Below are positions 9,427-17,371 of a stretch of DNA of 64,000 nucleotides, piece by piece (the first letter of the stretch is position 1; the number at the start of each line of letters is the position of its first letter). The stretch is from Litorilinea aerophila (lineage in GTDB: Bacteria; Chloroflexota; Anaerolineae; Caldilineales; Caldilineaceae). Both the position numbers and the translations under genes were made by a program. Where the stretch lies: contig NZ_VIGC02000013.1 in the NCBI RefSeq assembly GCF_006569185.2, positions 1-64,000 of the forward strand, written 5' to 3'. Below the pieces are notes generated by a model. It worked only from the letters and a program-made list of their open reading frames with translations, was not told the origin of the DNA and did no database searches.

Positions 9427-9699
9427 GAAGCGGGCGCTGGCGAAAGATAGATATCGGTCAAGGCCATCGGGATTCGTCCATTGGACGCCACTGTAGGGGC
9501 GCTGCTTGCTGCGCCCGTCATGGACCAGGCGCCTGTCGCTACTTCTGCAACGACAAATGGGCAACATACCCGCCGGCGGAATTTCGCCCGGCCGGCCGCC
9601 AGATGGCGCTGCAATGGGGTCCGTATGGCAGAATGGGGGCGTGGATTGGGAGTGCGAACAGACGTGAACAAAACAGATGGGAACAGAAAGGAGCCTTTT
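9427..9699. other. Intergenic region with one GTAGGGGCG palindrome
   Basis: No gene is supported. The YitT frame stays open back to 9481, but that stretch overlaps a GTAGGGGCG-type palindrome (9493-9516), is not YitT-like, and has no ribosome binding site. The palindrome is nearly identical to the one at 11098-11122. Confidence 0.5.
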
Positions 9700-10599
9700 G
9701 TGCGGCGGATCAATCTGGGCGCGATTTGGGCCGAATTCGTCAACCTTTTCCTGATAACCGTGGGCATTGCCCTGGCGGCCGCCGGCTATGCCATCTTTCA
9801 GGTGCCCTTTAACATCTCTGCCGGCGGCATCGGCGGCCTGAGCATCGTGGTCAACCATTTTACCGGCGTCTCGGTGGGTCTGCTCTACGGCCTGTTGAAC
9901 GTGCCCCTGCTGGTGCTAGGCTTCTACCAGCTGGGGCGCTGGCGCTTTTTAATGCGGACCCTGGTGGGGGTGGCCCTCTTTTCCCTTTTCACCGATTTAT
10001 TTCTGCTCTACGTGCCCCATTTTGCCCCCGCCTTTCCCATCACCCAGGACCGGCTGCTGACCACCATCTACGGCGGCATTGTGGGAGGGATCGGCGGGGG
10101 GCTCATCTACCGGGCCGGTGCCACCGCCGGCGGCACCGGCATCCTGGGCCGGGTGATCCAGCTTCGCACAGGGGTGCCCTTGAGTCAGGTCTACCTCTAC
10201 ACCGATGGCCTGATCGTGGTGACCATGGGCATTGTCTTCGGGTGGGAGATCGCCCTCTACTCCATGCTGGCCCTCTTCCTCAACGGCCTGGCATCGGACT
10301 ACGCGCTGGAGGGGCCCAGCAGCGTGCGCACGGCCATGATCGTCACCGACCGGCCGGACGCGCTCACCACCGCGTTGATGGAAGGGCTGGCCCGGGGCGT
10401 CAGCCGGTGGCCCATCCAGGGGGGCTACACCGGCCAGACCCGCCACATGCTCCTCTGCACCGTCTACCGGCCCCAGGTGCAGGAACTCAAACGGATTGTC
10501 GCCGAAACCGACGAGCAGGCTTTCCTGGTCATCGGCGATGCCCACCAGGCCCTGGGGGCCGGCTTTGTGCCCCTGAAGCGCCGACGTCGGCGGGGCTGA
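9700..10599 (+). CDS. YitT family membrane protein
   Basis: This 299-aa protein belongs to the YitT family (YitT membrane domain plus C-terminal DUF2179). Five to six hydrophobic segments cover residues 10-180, including NLFLITVGIALAAAGYAIF, the glycine-rich FNISAGGIGGLSIV and GGIVGGIGGGLIYRAGATAGGTGIL, which are family hallmarks. The soluble tail (about 195-285) is the DUF2179 ferredoxin-like domain, with HMLLCTVYRPQVQELKRIV. Function is unknown; roles in export have been suggested for relatives. GTG at 9700 is chosen because AAAGGAG lies seven bases upstream and the protein then starts directly before the first helix. Confidence 0.88.
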   Translation: MRRINLGAIWAEFVNLFLITVGIALAAAGYAIFQVPFNISAGGIGGLSIVVNHFTGVSVGLLYGLLNVPLLVLGFYQLGRWRFLMRTLVGVALFSLFTDLFLLYVPHFAPAFPITQDRLLTTIYGGIVGGIGGGLIYRAGATAGGTGILGRVIQLRTGVPLSQVYLYTDGLIVVTMGIVFGWEIALYSMLALFLNGLASDYALEGPSSVRTAMIVTDRPDALTTALMEGLARGVSRWPIQGGYTGQTRHMLLCTVYRPQVQELKRIVAETDEQAFLVIGDAHQALGAGFVPLKRRRRRG

Positions 10600-11225
10600 T
10601 GTCGTGGGCGGAACCGCTGCTTGCGGCGAAAGAGGTTGTCCCTTCACAACCGTTGTCCTTTCGCGGCGTGCGCATCCTGTCCTGAAAGAGGACGCAGATT
10701 CACGCAGATTCAGCCCGGCATCCTCAGATGCCGACCCAGTCGCTGCGCAGCCGTTGCCGTCCCTGCACCTGTCCGGATTGGGTGCAACACGTGCGTAGGG
10801 CGGGTCTCTGGCCCGCCGTGGGTGGCCGGTTCGACCGCGACAGCGGGCGGGCACGGCGGCCCGCCCCTACGGGAACGGGCGCCCTTTTGGGCACCACCGT
10901 GCGGCCGGAGACCGCACCTACGACAGGAGCCGCCATCCGCGCAGATCGGACGCCACGGATAGGTGGGGCGGCTGTGAAATCGATGGGGCGGATCTGCAAA
11001 GATAGTGATGCGGCGTCATCCGTGGAATCTGGGGCTGAAAATAACAGGCAAAGATAGGGTATGGTTCACAATCGTCGGAGTTTGTCCATCGGATGCTGTA
11101 GGGGCGCTGCTTGCTGCGCCCGCCCAACCCGGACAGGGCGGCGCCCAGGGGGCTCCCGCCTCTGGGCCCCTGTCCCTACATCCTGCACCGACGATCTTGA
11201 ACTATACCCGCAAAGATAGTGCCCC

Positions 11226-11254
11226 TTCAAAAGTGGCCTGTTCAGGTGTACAAT
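11226..11254 (+). promoter_or_regulatory. Predicted sigma-70-like promoter for the AmmeMemoRadiSam operon
   Basis: TTCAAA (11226-11231) and TACAAT (11249-11254) are separated by 17 bases, about 125 bases upstream of the first gene. The dispersed palindromic repeat lies between promoter and start codon, so it would be transcribed in the 5' leader. Confidence 0.45.
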
Positions 11255-11266
11255 GGGATTGGAACG

Positions 11267-11342
11267 TTCAACCCGGCAGAAGTTCGCCGAGGGTTTTCAG
11301 CCGTGGCTGTGCCGCCGAATTTCTGCCGTGGTATTGACGCCG
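11267..11342 (+). repeat. Dispersed palindromic (MITE/REP-like) element, copy 1 (diverged)
   Basis: Left arm CCCGGCAGAAGTTCGCCG and right arm CGAATTTCTGCCGTGGTATT form a long imperfect inverted repeat, as in the copies at 23086, 40345, 50116 and 59127. This copy is the most diverged at its ends. Confidence 0.7.
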
Positions 11343-11379
11343 AACAGTCGTCGTATGTTTTTGGCGGGGAGAACGGACC

Positions 11380-12240
11380 ATGGACGTGCGACCGTCGCCC
11401 ATCGCTGGCCTGTGGTATCCGGGTCGTCGGGAGCAGTTGGAGCAAGCCGTGGATGGCCTGCTGGCGCAGGCTCAGGTGGATCCGCCGCCCGGTGTCATCC
11501 TGGGCATCGTGGTGCCCCATGCCGGCCTGGCCTACTCCGGTGGCGTGGCCGCCCATGCCTTTCGCTGCCTGCAGGGCCTGCGGCCCGAGGTGGTGGTCAT
11601 CCTCTCTCCCTTCCACCATCCCCACCCCGGCGCGGTCTTGACCAGCGGCCACGACGCGTACGCCACGCCCCTGGGGCTGGTCCCGCTGGCCCTGGAGATG
11701 CGCGTGGCGCTGGACGCCGCCCTGCGGGAGCGGTTGGGCCATGGCCTGACCCTGGTGCGTCGGGACCGGGAACACGCGGTGGAGATCGAGCTGCCCTTTT
11801 TGCAGCGGGTCCTGGGCTCGTTTCACCTGTTGCCCCTCATGTTGCGGGCCCAGGATGAGGCGACAGCGCGGGGGGTGGCCGAGGCGCTCAACCAGGTCCT
11901 GGCCGGGCATTCGGCCCTGCTGGTGGCCAGCTCTGACCTTTCCCACTTTTACCCGCAGGAGCGGGCCCGCCAACTGGATGCAGAGATCCTGGCGCGCATC
12001 CAGGCGCTGGATCCGGCAGGCGTCATCCAGGCGGAGGAGATGGGGCTTGGTTTCGCCTGTGGCCGGGGAGCGATTGCAGCGGTGCTGTGGGCCTGTCTGT
12101 GCCGGGGCGCCCATGGGGCGGCGGTGGTGGCCTACGGCACTTCGGGGGATGTGAGCGGGGATTTTTCCGCCGTGGTGGGCTATGGGGCGGCGGTGATCTG
12201 GCAGGTCCCCCAGATGGAGGACGAGGAGGAGATGCCATGA
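11380..12240 (+). CDS. amrB: AmmeMemoRadiSam system protein B (MEMO1 family)
   Basis: This 286-aa protein is a MEMO-like member of the LigB/dioxygenase fold superfamily. Visible hallmarks are RPSPIAGLWYPGRREQL at the N-terminus, VVPHAGLAYSGGVAAHAF, the LSPFHHPH histidine-rich loop, and LLVASSDLSHFYP. It overlaps the radical SAM gene by ATGA (12237-12240), so the two are translated together, as expected for the AmmeMemoRadiSam system. The third usual partner, an AMMECR1-domain protein, is not adjacent. The biochemical role of the bacterial system is still unsettled. The ATG at 11380 directly precedes the conserved N-terminus. Confidence 0.9.
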   Translation: MDVRPSPIAGLWYPGRREQLEQAVDGLLAQAQVDPPPGVILGIVVPHAGLAYSGGVAAHAFRCLQGLRPEVVVILSPFHHPHPGAVLTSGHDAYATPLGLVPLALEMRVALDAALRERLGHGLTLVRRDREHAVEIELPFLQRVLGSFHLLPLMLRAQDEATARGVAEALNQVLAGHSALLVASSDLSHFYPQERARQLDAEILARIQALDPAGVIQAEEMGLGFACGRGAIAAVLWACLCRGAHGAAVVAYGTSGDVSGDFSAVVGYGAAVIWQVPQMEDEEEMP

Positions 12241-13337
12241 TGGGCAATGGCTCGACCCGAGAGATGATTGCGCCCGGCGTGGTGCGGGGAAGCTGGTGGC
12301 ATCGCCTGGCCGATGGGCGCATCCAGTGTGATCTTTGCCCGCGCTATTGCCGGCTGCGGCCCGGCCAGCGGGGCTTCTGTTTCGTGCGCCAGGCGGACGA
12401 GGAGGGAATGCTGCTCACCAGTTATGGCCGGGCCTCTGGCTTTTGCATCGATCCCATCGAGAAGAAGCCCCTCAACCACTTCTACCCGGGATCCAGTGTC
12501 CTTTCTTTCGGCACGGCCGGCTGCAACCTGGGCTGCCGCTTCTGCCAGAACTGGGACATCTCCAAGGCTCGCCAGGATGACCGGCTGAGCGATTGGGCGG
12601 CCCCGGAGCGGATCGCCCAGGCGGCCCGCCAGGCCGGCTGCCGCAGTGTGGCCTTCACCTACAACGACCCGGTGATCTTCGCCGAGTTCGCCATCGACAC
12701 GGCCCGGGCCTGCCATGAGCTGGGGCTGAAGACCGTGGCCGTCACCGCCGGCTACATCACTCCCGAGGCCCGCCGGGACTTCTACGCGGTGATGGACGCG
12801 GCCAACGTGGATCTCAAGGCCTTCACCGAAGACTTTTACCACAAGCTCTGTTTCGCCCACCTCCAGCCTGTGCTGGACACCTTGATCTGGCTGGTCCACG
12901 AGACCGACGTCTGGGTGGAGGTGACCACCCTGCTCATCCCGGGACACAACGACTCTGAAGCGGAGATCGCCCGCCTGTGCGACTGGTTTGTGGAGCACCT
13001 GGGGCCGGATGTACCCCTGCACTTCACCGCCTTCCATCCGGACTTCAAGATGATGGACGTGCCCCACACGCCGGCGGCGACCTTGCGCCGGGCCCGTCAG
13101 CAGGCCCTGGCCGCGGGCCTCCATCACGTGTACACCGGCAACGTGTGGGACCGGGAGGGGCAGTCTACCTACTGTGCCGGCTGTGGCCGCCTTTTGATTG
13201 AGCGGAACTGGTATCACCTGGGCGCGTGGAACCTGGACGAGCAGGGCTGTTGTCGCTTCTGCGGCACCCGGCTGGCGGGCCACTTTGAGGCCCGGCCGGA
13301 GCAGTGGGGCCCGCGGCGGGAGCGCCTTTTCCTGTAA
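12237..13337 (+). CDS. amrS: AmmeMemoRadiSam system radical SAM enzyme
   Basis: A 366-aa radical SAM enzyme related to pyruvate-formate-lyase activases. The [4Fe-4S] motif is C96-x3-C100-x2-C103 (CNLGCRFC). An N-terminal CDLCPRYC with downstream FCFVR and a C-terminal CAGCGRLL ... CCRFCGT pair probably bind metal. The frame is open further upstream, but ATG 12237 sits behind GAGGAGGAGATGCC and overlaps the amrB stop, so it is chosen. Family members are always found with MEMO/AMMECR1 partners; the substrate is not established. Confidence 0.92.
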   Translation: MMGNGSTREMIAPGVVRGSWWHRLADGRIQCDLCPRYCRLRPGQRGFCFVRQADEEGMLLTSYGRASGFCIDPIEKKPLNHFYPGSSVLSFGTAGCNLGCRFCQNWDISKARQDDRLSDWAAPERIAQAARQAGCRSVAFTYNDPVIFAEFAIDTARACHELGLKTVAVTAGYITPEARRDFYAVMDAANVDLKAFTEDFYHKLCFAHLQPVLDTLIWLVHETDVWVEVTTLLIPGHNDSEAEIARLCDWFVEHLGPDVPLHFTAFHPDFKMMDVPHTPAATLRRARQQALAAGLHHVYTGNVWDREGQSTYCAGCGRLLIERNWYHLGAWNLDEQGCCRFCGTRLAGHFEARPEQWGPRRERLFL

Positions 13338-13374
13338 ACCTTTCCATCCCCAACACTTCACAAAGGAGGTGCTC

Positions 13375-14313
13375 ATGGCCAGGCTGGCCATCCATCGACC
13401 CATTCATCGACGCCGGGTGGTTCTCTTCCTGCTCCTGGCCTTTGGCCTGGCCTGGGCCACCGCCCTGGTCATCTACGGCATGGGCGGGCTAAACGGCGGC
13501 CCGGCCCTGGTGCCGGGCGTCCTCAACCTGGCCACCGTGCTGGTGGCGCTGGTCTACATGCCGGCGCCGGCCCTGGCCCACGTCCTGACCCGGCTGTGGA
13601 CCCGGGAGGGCTGGCAAGGGAGCGGGCTCCGGCCCCATCTGCGCCGGGCCTGGCCCTACTGGCTGGCTGCCTGGGTGTTGCCGGCCCTGTTGACCCTGCT
13701 GGGCAGCGGGCTCTACTTCCTGCTCTTTCCCCACCAGTTCGACCCCTCCCTGGGCGTGCTGCGCCAGTTGCTGGCGCAGGCCGGCCGGGCGGAGCCGCCC
13801 ATCTCCCTGTCGGCGCTGGCGGCCCTGCAGCTCATCCAGGCTGTGCTGTTGGCGCCCCTGGTCAACGGCCTCTTCACCTTTGGCGAGGAATTCGGCTGGC
13901 GGGCCTACCTGCAGCCGAAGCTGCTCCCCCTGGGCTGGCGGCCGGCCATGGTGCTCATGGGGATCATCTGGGGCCTGTGGCATGCGCCCCTCATCGCCAT
14001 GGGGCACAACTACGGCGTAGGATACCCGGGCGCGCCCTGGAGCGGCATCCTGGCCATGATCTGGTTCACCTTTGTGGTGGGGACCTTTCTGGGCTGGTTG
14101 ACGGTGCAGGGGCGGAGCGTCTGGCCGGCGGTCATCGGCCATGCGGCCATCAACGGCGTGGGAACCTTCCCGGCTCTCCTGACCCAGGGGGAGCCCAACC
14201 CCCTGCTGGGTCCGCTGCCGGTGGGCCTGATTGGCTCGGCCGGCTTCACCCTGGTGGCCCTGTGGTGTCTGTGGCGTGAACCGACCGGGGGCGCGGGGGA
14301 CGAGGAGGGGTAA
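13375..14313 (+). CDS. CPBP family intramembrane metalloprotease
   Basis: This 312-aa integral membrane protein carries the CAAX/ABI (CPBP) motifs: FGEEFGWRAYL, with the paired glutamates and the arginine, followed by GLWHAPLIAMGHNYG and later GHAAINGVG, whose histidines complete the active site. About eight hydrophobic segments are visible. A strong AAAGGAGGTGCTC precedes ATG 13375. It follows amrS by 37 bases and may be co-transcribed. Substrate unknown; relatives process prenylated proteins or bacteriocin precursors. Confidence 0.9.
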   Translation: MARLAIHRPIHRRRVVLFLLLAFGLAWATALVIYGMGGLNGGPALVPGVLNLATVLVALVYMPAPALAHVLTRLWTREGWQGSGLRPHLRRAWPYWLAAWVLPALLTLLGSGLYFLLFPHQFDPSLGVLRQLLAQAGRAEPPISLSALAALQLIQAVLLAPLVNGLFTFGEEFGWRAYLQPKLLPLGWRPAMVLMGIIWGLWHAPLIAMGHNYGVGYPGAPWSGILAMIWFTFVVGTFLGWLTVQGRSVWPAVIGHAAINGVGTFPALLTQGEPNPLLGPLPVGLIGSAGFTLVALWCLWREPTGGAGDEEG

Positions 14314-14378
14314 GACGGCTCAGCGTAAATAGACCGCAGTAGAAGAGCCGCCCATGGATTCCGTCATGGTGCGTGATG

Positions 14379-14422
14379 GCTCGTGCGTGGTGCGTGTATT
14401 TGTTCACGCACCACGCACGAGC
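14379..14422. terminator. 18-bp perfect inverted repeat between convergent genes (GTGCGT hairpin family)
   Basis: Arms GCTCGTGCGTGGTGCGTG (14379-14396) and its exact complement (14405-14422) enclose eight AT-rich bases. It lies between the stops of two convergent genes, so it can act as a bidirectional terminator, although no long T run follows. The GTGCGT-rich stem recurs at 50101/50293 and 55356/55382. Confidence 0.6.
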
Positions 14423-14487
14423 TTATTTGGACGACCCGATGTGAATAGACGACGCGTCCGGGCGCTGCCGTTGAAAAGGAGGCCCGG

Positions 14488-15492
14488 TTACTGGCTGAAG
14501 GGATCGTGGTTCACCGGCGGGATGCTCTTCAGGTAGGCGGCGATGGCCAGGGCGTCCTCTTCCGTCAGGTGGCTAAAGCTGCGCTCGATCTGGGTGGCCA
14601 TGGTGCCGACTATCTGGCTGCCATCGGAGAGCATGCCGGTGCGCAGGAAGGTGGCGATCTCCTCTTCCGTCCAGAGGCCGATGCCGGTCTCGTCGTCCGG
14701 GGTGATGTTGGCGGCAATTTCGTCCTCGTTGATGGGCTTGCCGGCCAGGTACATCTCCATGTTGGGGCTGCCGTCTTCGTTGGTGGGCGTGTGGCAGCGG
14801 CCACAGCGGGCCAGCTTCACCAGGATCTCACCCCGGGCCACAGGGTCGGTGGGGCTTTCGGCCGGGGGCGGCGGGTCTGGGGTGAAGGCCGCGGGCTCAG
14901 CCTGCAGTTCCCGGGCCGGCACGGCATTTTCCACCGGCTCCAGCGAGAGGAGGTAGGCGGCAATGTCCAGCGCCTCTGGATCCGGGAGGGCGCTGTAGTC
15001 CCGGTAGGGCATGATGGGGAAGAGTTGGGTGCCGTCGGGGCGGACGCCCAGCCGCAGCGCGTCGGCGATCTGGGTTTCGGTCCAGCCGCCCAGGCCGGTT
15101 CCCTCGTGGGGCGTGATGTTGCGGGCATAGACCACGCCGTAACTTCCCTCGAAGCGGTTGCCGCCGGCCAGGGCGCCCAGGTCCCGGTTGAAGTGACAGC
15201 CGCAGCCGCCGGCGATGGTGACCAGGTAGGCGCCTGCTTCAGGGTCGCCGTGGGCCACGGCCTCGGCAGTGGGCTCTGGGGCTGTTGCCTCGGCCGCGGG
15301 GGGCTCTCCTTCGGCCACAGGCATCACCGGCTGGCAGGCGCCCAGGGCGAACAGGAGCACCATCAGCAGGCCAAGCCAGACGGGCGTCATGCCCAGGAGA
15401 TGGTCACGGGGACGGGACGGGCCGGTGCCTGTCCGGTAGGCGGTATCGGGGGAAGCAGGTGGTACGCTTTCCAATGGGCCTCTTGTGGACAT
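14488..15492 (-). CDS. Exported c-type cytochrome lipoprotein with two cytochrome domains
   Basis: The 334-aa protein has an N-terminal extension, a hydrophobic signal segment and a lipobox (FALGAC, Cys53), then an Ala/Glu/Pro linker. Two cytochrome c domains follow, each ending in a TG(L/I)G-WTE/TEE module and a late methionine region. The second has a standard CGRCH haem site. The first reads GGCGCH (Cys97, Cys99, His100), that is CxCH rather than CxxCH. The architecture resembles dihaem subunits that take electrons from dehydrogenases, but no dehydrogenase is adjacent. Start ATG 15492 is preceded by AAAGGAGAATGAACCG. It is divergent from the receiver gene. Confidence 0.85.
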   Translation of the reverse strand: MSTRGPLESVPPASPDTAYRTGTGPSRPRDHLLGMTPVWLGLLMVLLFALGACQPVMPVAEGEPPAAEATAPEPTAEAVAHGDPEAGAYLVTIAGGCGCHFNRDLGALAGGNRFEGSYGVVYARNITPHEGTGLGGWTETQIADALRLGVRPDGTQLFPIMPYRDYSALPDPEALDIAAYLLSLEPVENAVPARELQAEPAAFTPDPPPPAESPTDPVARGEILVKLARCGRCHTPTNEDGSPNMEMYLAGKPINEDEIAANITPDDETGIGLWTEEEIATFLRTGMLSDGSQIVGTMATQIERSFSHLTEEDALAIAAYLKSIPPVNHDPFSQ

Positions 15493-15621
15493 CGGTTCAT
15501 TCTCCTTTGTACGATGGGATGGTGTGGGTTGGGTGCAACCGGGGCCGATGGGCACAACGATAGCACACTTTGTAACGACGTCCAAGGGGCTTTTGGATCT
15601 CCCAATATATCGTCGGGGATT

Positions 15622-15649
15622 TTGACAGCCTTTTGACAGGCTGTAGACT
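15622..15649 (+). promoter_or_regulatory. Predicted promoter for the receiver-domain gene
   Basis: A consensus TTGACA at 15622-15627 lies 16 bases before TAGACT (15644-15649). The area also has overlapping inverted repeats (AGCC...GGCT, GACAG...CTGTC) that might bind a regulator. It is about 140 bases upstream of the start codon. Confidence 0.45.
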
Positions 15650-15789
15650 GTCTGTTGTGACGTATGATCGTCAAATGAAATAAAGCAGTGGCTTTTGTAG
15701 CAGACCCCATCAAGGGCTGGTTCCATCCGTCTTTGTATGCAAAGGCCGCGGCCCAACCGATACACGCCTGCCGCCGACAGGGAACGGCT

Positions 15790-16185
15790 ATGGACTTGAC
15801 AGACAAGAACATTTTGGTGGTTGAAGATAACCTGGCCTTCCTGGAAGTCCTTCGGGATGTGTTGGAGATGGAAGGGTACACCGTCCACGTGGCCCTGAAC
15901 GCGGCCGAAGGGCACTCCCTGATCCAGGGGATGCGGGTGGATCTCCTCATTACGGACATGCTGTTGCCCGATGGCAACGGCGCCGACCTGATCGCGGCGT
16001 TGCAGGAACGCTCCCCGGCCACCAAGATCGTGGCCATGTCCGCCAGCACCTTTCATCGGGTGGGGCCAGAACAGGCTGCCCAAGACCTGGGCGTGGACCG
16101 GGTCCTGGCCAAGCCGTTCGACCTGGACACCCTCCTCGACCTGGTTGCCGAGCTCCTATCTGCGGGCTCTACCACCGGCGAATAG
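15790..16185 (+). CDS. Stand-alone response regulator receiver domain
   Basis: A 131-aa CheY-like single-domain protein. The acidic pair is E12/D13 (VVEDN), the phospho-acceptor D56 is in LLITDMLLPDG, S84 is the switch Ser/Thr and K108 is in LAKPFD. There is no output domain. The chosen ATG 15790 directly precedes the conserved LVVEDN strand; an upstream extension in the same frame has no homology. It sits just before the polysaccharide locus and may signal to it, but no histidine kinase is nearby, so this is speculation. Confidence 0.85.
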   Translation: MDLTDKNILVVEDNLAFLEVLRDVLEMEGYTVHVALNAAEGHSLIQGMRVDLLITDMLLPDGNGADLIAALQERSPATKIVAMSASTFHRVGPEQAAQDLGVDRVLAKPFDLDTLLDLVAELLSAGSTTGE

Positions 16186-16221
16186 CCTGCCAATCTGACA
16201 GCTAAATGTAAGCAAAATCGT

Positions 16222-16250
16222 TTGACATGGGCGATCCCGCTTGATAATCT
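16222..16250 (+). promoter_or_regulatory. Strong predicted promoter at the head of the polysaccharide locus
   Basis: TTGACA (perfect -35, 16222-16227) and TAATCT (16245-16250) are 17 bases apart. Transcription would start near 16257, giving a leader of about 130 bases before the NusG paralogue. This is the best promoter found in the locus. Confidence 0.6.
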
Positions 16251-16385
16251 GTACGGTGTAAGCGGTGTGCGGACCAGCGGTTGCGGTGAGGCCCAAACCA
16301 TGGGAGTGCCCGTAACATGAGGATGTCCGCAACGTAAGCGAGTACAGGAGAGCGGTCGCAGCCAAGTGGCCGCCATAGGGCGCCC

Positions 16386-16958
16386 ATGAGCGGCGCCGGC
16401 AAAATGGAGAGCGGCAGATCCTTCATGCTACGATGGCATCTGATCTACACCAAGCCCCACAAGGAAGCCCTGGTCAGCCAGCAGCTTGAAGAGCGCGGGT
16501 TGGAGGTGTTTTTCCCGGTCCTGTATGTGGATCGGGGGTACAATCGGGGGGTGCGTACGGAGCCTTTCTTCCCCCACTACCTGTTCGTCCGGGTTGATCT
16601 CCAATCGGAACAAGCCACCGGCCTGCGCTGGCTCGTGGGGGTTCGCTCCCTGGTCCATTTTGACGGCCAACCGGCCGTGGTCCCCGACGTGCTCGTCGCG
16701 GCCCTGCAGGAACGCCTTTCTCCTTACACGGAGAAGGTGGTTCCCAAGCACAAAATCCGTTTTACGCCGGGCCAGAAGGTGCTGATCCGGCGGGGCCCCT
16801 TCCAGGGGTTTGAGGCCATCTTTCAAAAAGGGCTGCGGGGCAGCCAGCGGGTCCAGGTCTTGTTGAATCTCCTGGGCCAGTGGACACGGGCCCAGGTCCA
16901 TGTGGACGCGTTGGAGCCCGTGTCGGGTAAGGCGCCCCCGGCGTTGGCCGCGGTGTGA
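16386..16958 (+). CDS. NusG paralogue (RfaH/LoaP/UpxY-like transcription antitermination factor)
   Basis: This 190-aa protein has a NusG N-terminal domain (RWHLIYTKPHKEALVSQQLEERG, FFPHYLFVRVDL) and a C-terminal KOW domain (FTPGQKVLIRRGPFQGFEAIF). It is a specialised paralogue, not housekeeping NusG: it stands alone without secE or ribosomal genes and opens a polysaccharide locus more than 47 kb long. RfaH, LoaP and UpxY proteins in this position let RNA polymerase read through long operons. Starts at 16386, 16404 and 16425 are all in frame; none has a strong ribosome site, and 16425 gives the most family-like N-terminus. A long leader with hairpins follows it. Confidence 0.85.
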   Translation: MSGAGKMESGRSFMLRWHLIYTKPHKEALVSQQLEERGLEVFFPVLYVDRGYNRGVRTEPFFPHYLFVRVDLQSEQATGLRWLVGVRSLVHFDGQPAVVPDVLVAALQERLSPYTEKVVPKHKIRFTPGQKVLIRRGPFQGFEAIFQKGLRGSQRVQVLLNLLGQWTRAQVHVDALEPVSGKAPPALAAV

Positions 16959-17189
16959 ATCTGGGTGTATGTGGGATGCAGCCAGACGATGAGAGTGCAA
17001 ACCGCGTAAGACCCCCCTCGGTCTAAGACAGACCACCGGTTACAACCGCCATTCGCCAAGTGGATAGGGAGTGGTTCACGTACGGATCGTCCTGAACAGG
17101 GCGAGCCACAGGAATGTTTTTGCCTGAAAAAGTCCCCTGAATTAGAGCCCCGGGTGGCCCACGCCGCCGGGATCTGGGACTCGTCCACG

Positions 17190-17210
17190 CCGGCCCGATG
17201 GAGAGGCCGG
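17190..17210 (+). other. GC stem-loop in leader (candidate antitermination/attenuation element)
   Basis: CCGGCC (17190-17195) pairs perfectly with GGCCGG (17205-17210) around a nine-base loop cgatggaga. No T tract follows, so a simple intrinsic terminator is unlikely. Confidence 0.45.
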
Positions 17211-17292
17211 GGGGCGATGTCGTTCAGGGGATGTGATACGGACAGCCCCGCTCCTGCTGTAGCACGATGCGCGCAGGAACGGCGGAGCCTGC

Positions 17293-17309
17293 CCGGCACC
17301 CGTTGCCGG
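17293..17309 (+). other. Second GC stem-loop in leader
   Basis: CCGGCA (17293-17298) pairs perfectly with TGCCGG (17304-17309) around the loop cccgt, 63 bases before the first biosynthetic start codon. Short GC hairpins of this kind are the type of element recognised in LoaP-controlled leaders; the match here is by position only. Confidence 0.45.
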
Positions 17310-17371
17310 ATGGAACGCCCAGGTGTCCCATCGGCCCTACTGAGAATCCGGATAAACATGCCCATTCATTC

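Larger units (their letters stand above)
10600..11379. other. 780-base intergenic region rich in palindromes
   Basis: No credible coding region is seen. The stretch contains a tandem acgcagattc repeat near 10691-10710, GTAGGGGCG/CGGGC palindromes at 10795-10818 and 10843-10872, another at 11098-11122, a further inverted repeat around 11131-11180 (ggacaggg ... ccctgtcc), a predicted promoter at 11226-11254 and one copy of the dispersed MITE-like element at 11267-11342. Confidence 0.55.
16959..17371 (+). other. Long hairpin-rich untranslated leader before first biosynthetic gene
   Basis: No gene is seen in these 413 bases. Small stems (AGACC/GGTCT near 17000) and two perfect 6-bp GC stems (17190-17210 and 17293-17309) are present. 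The placement, just after a NusG paralogue gene and before its probable target operon, fits an antitermination leader. No known riboswitch could be recognised by eye. Confidence 0.5.

Noticed and set aside
16959-17150. Possible group II intron domain V (tcacgtacgg near 17075) or GEMM riboswitch
   Set aside because: The matching upstream strand of domain V (AGC triad and complement) is absent, and the GEMM core sequences are not present in order. Only a short chance similarity.
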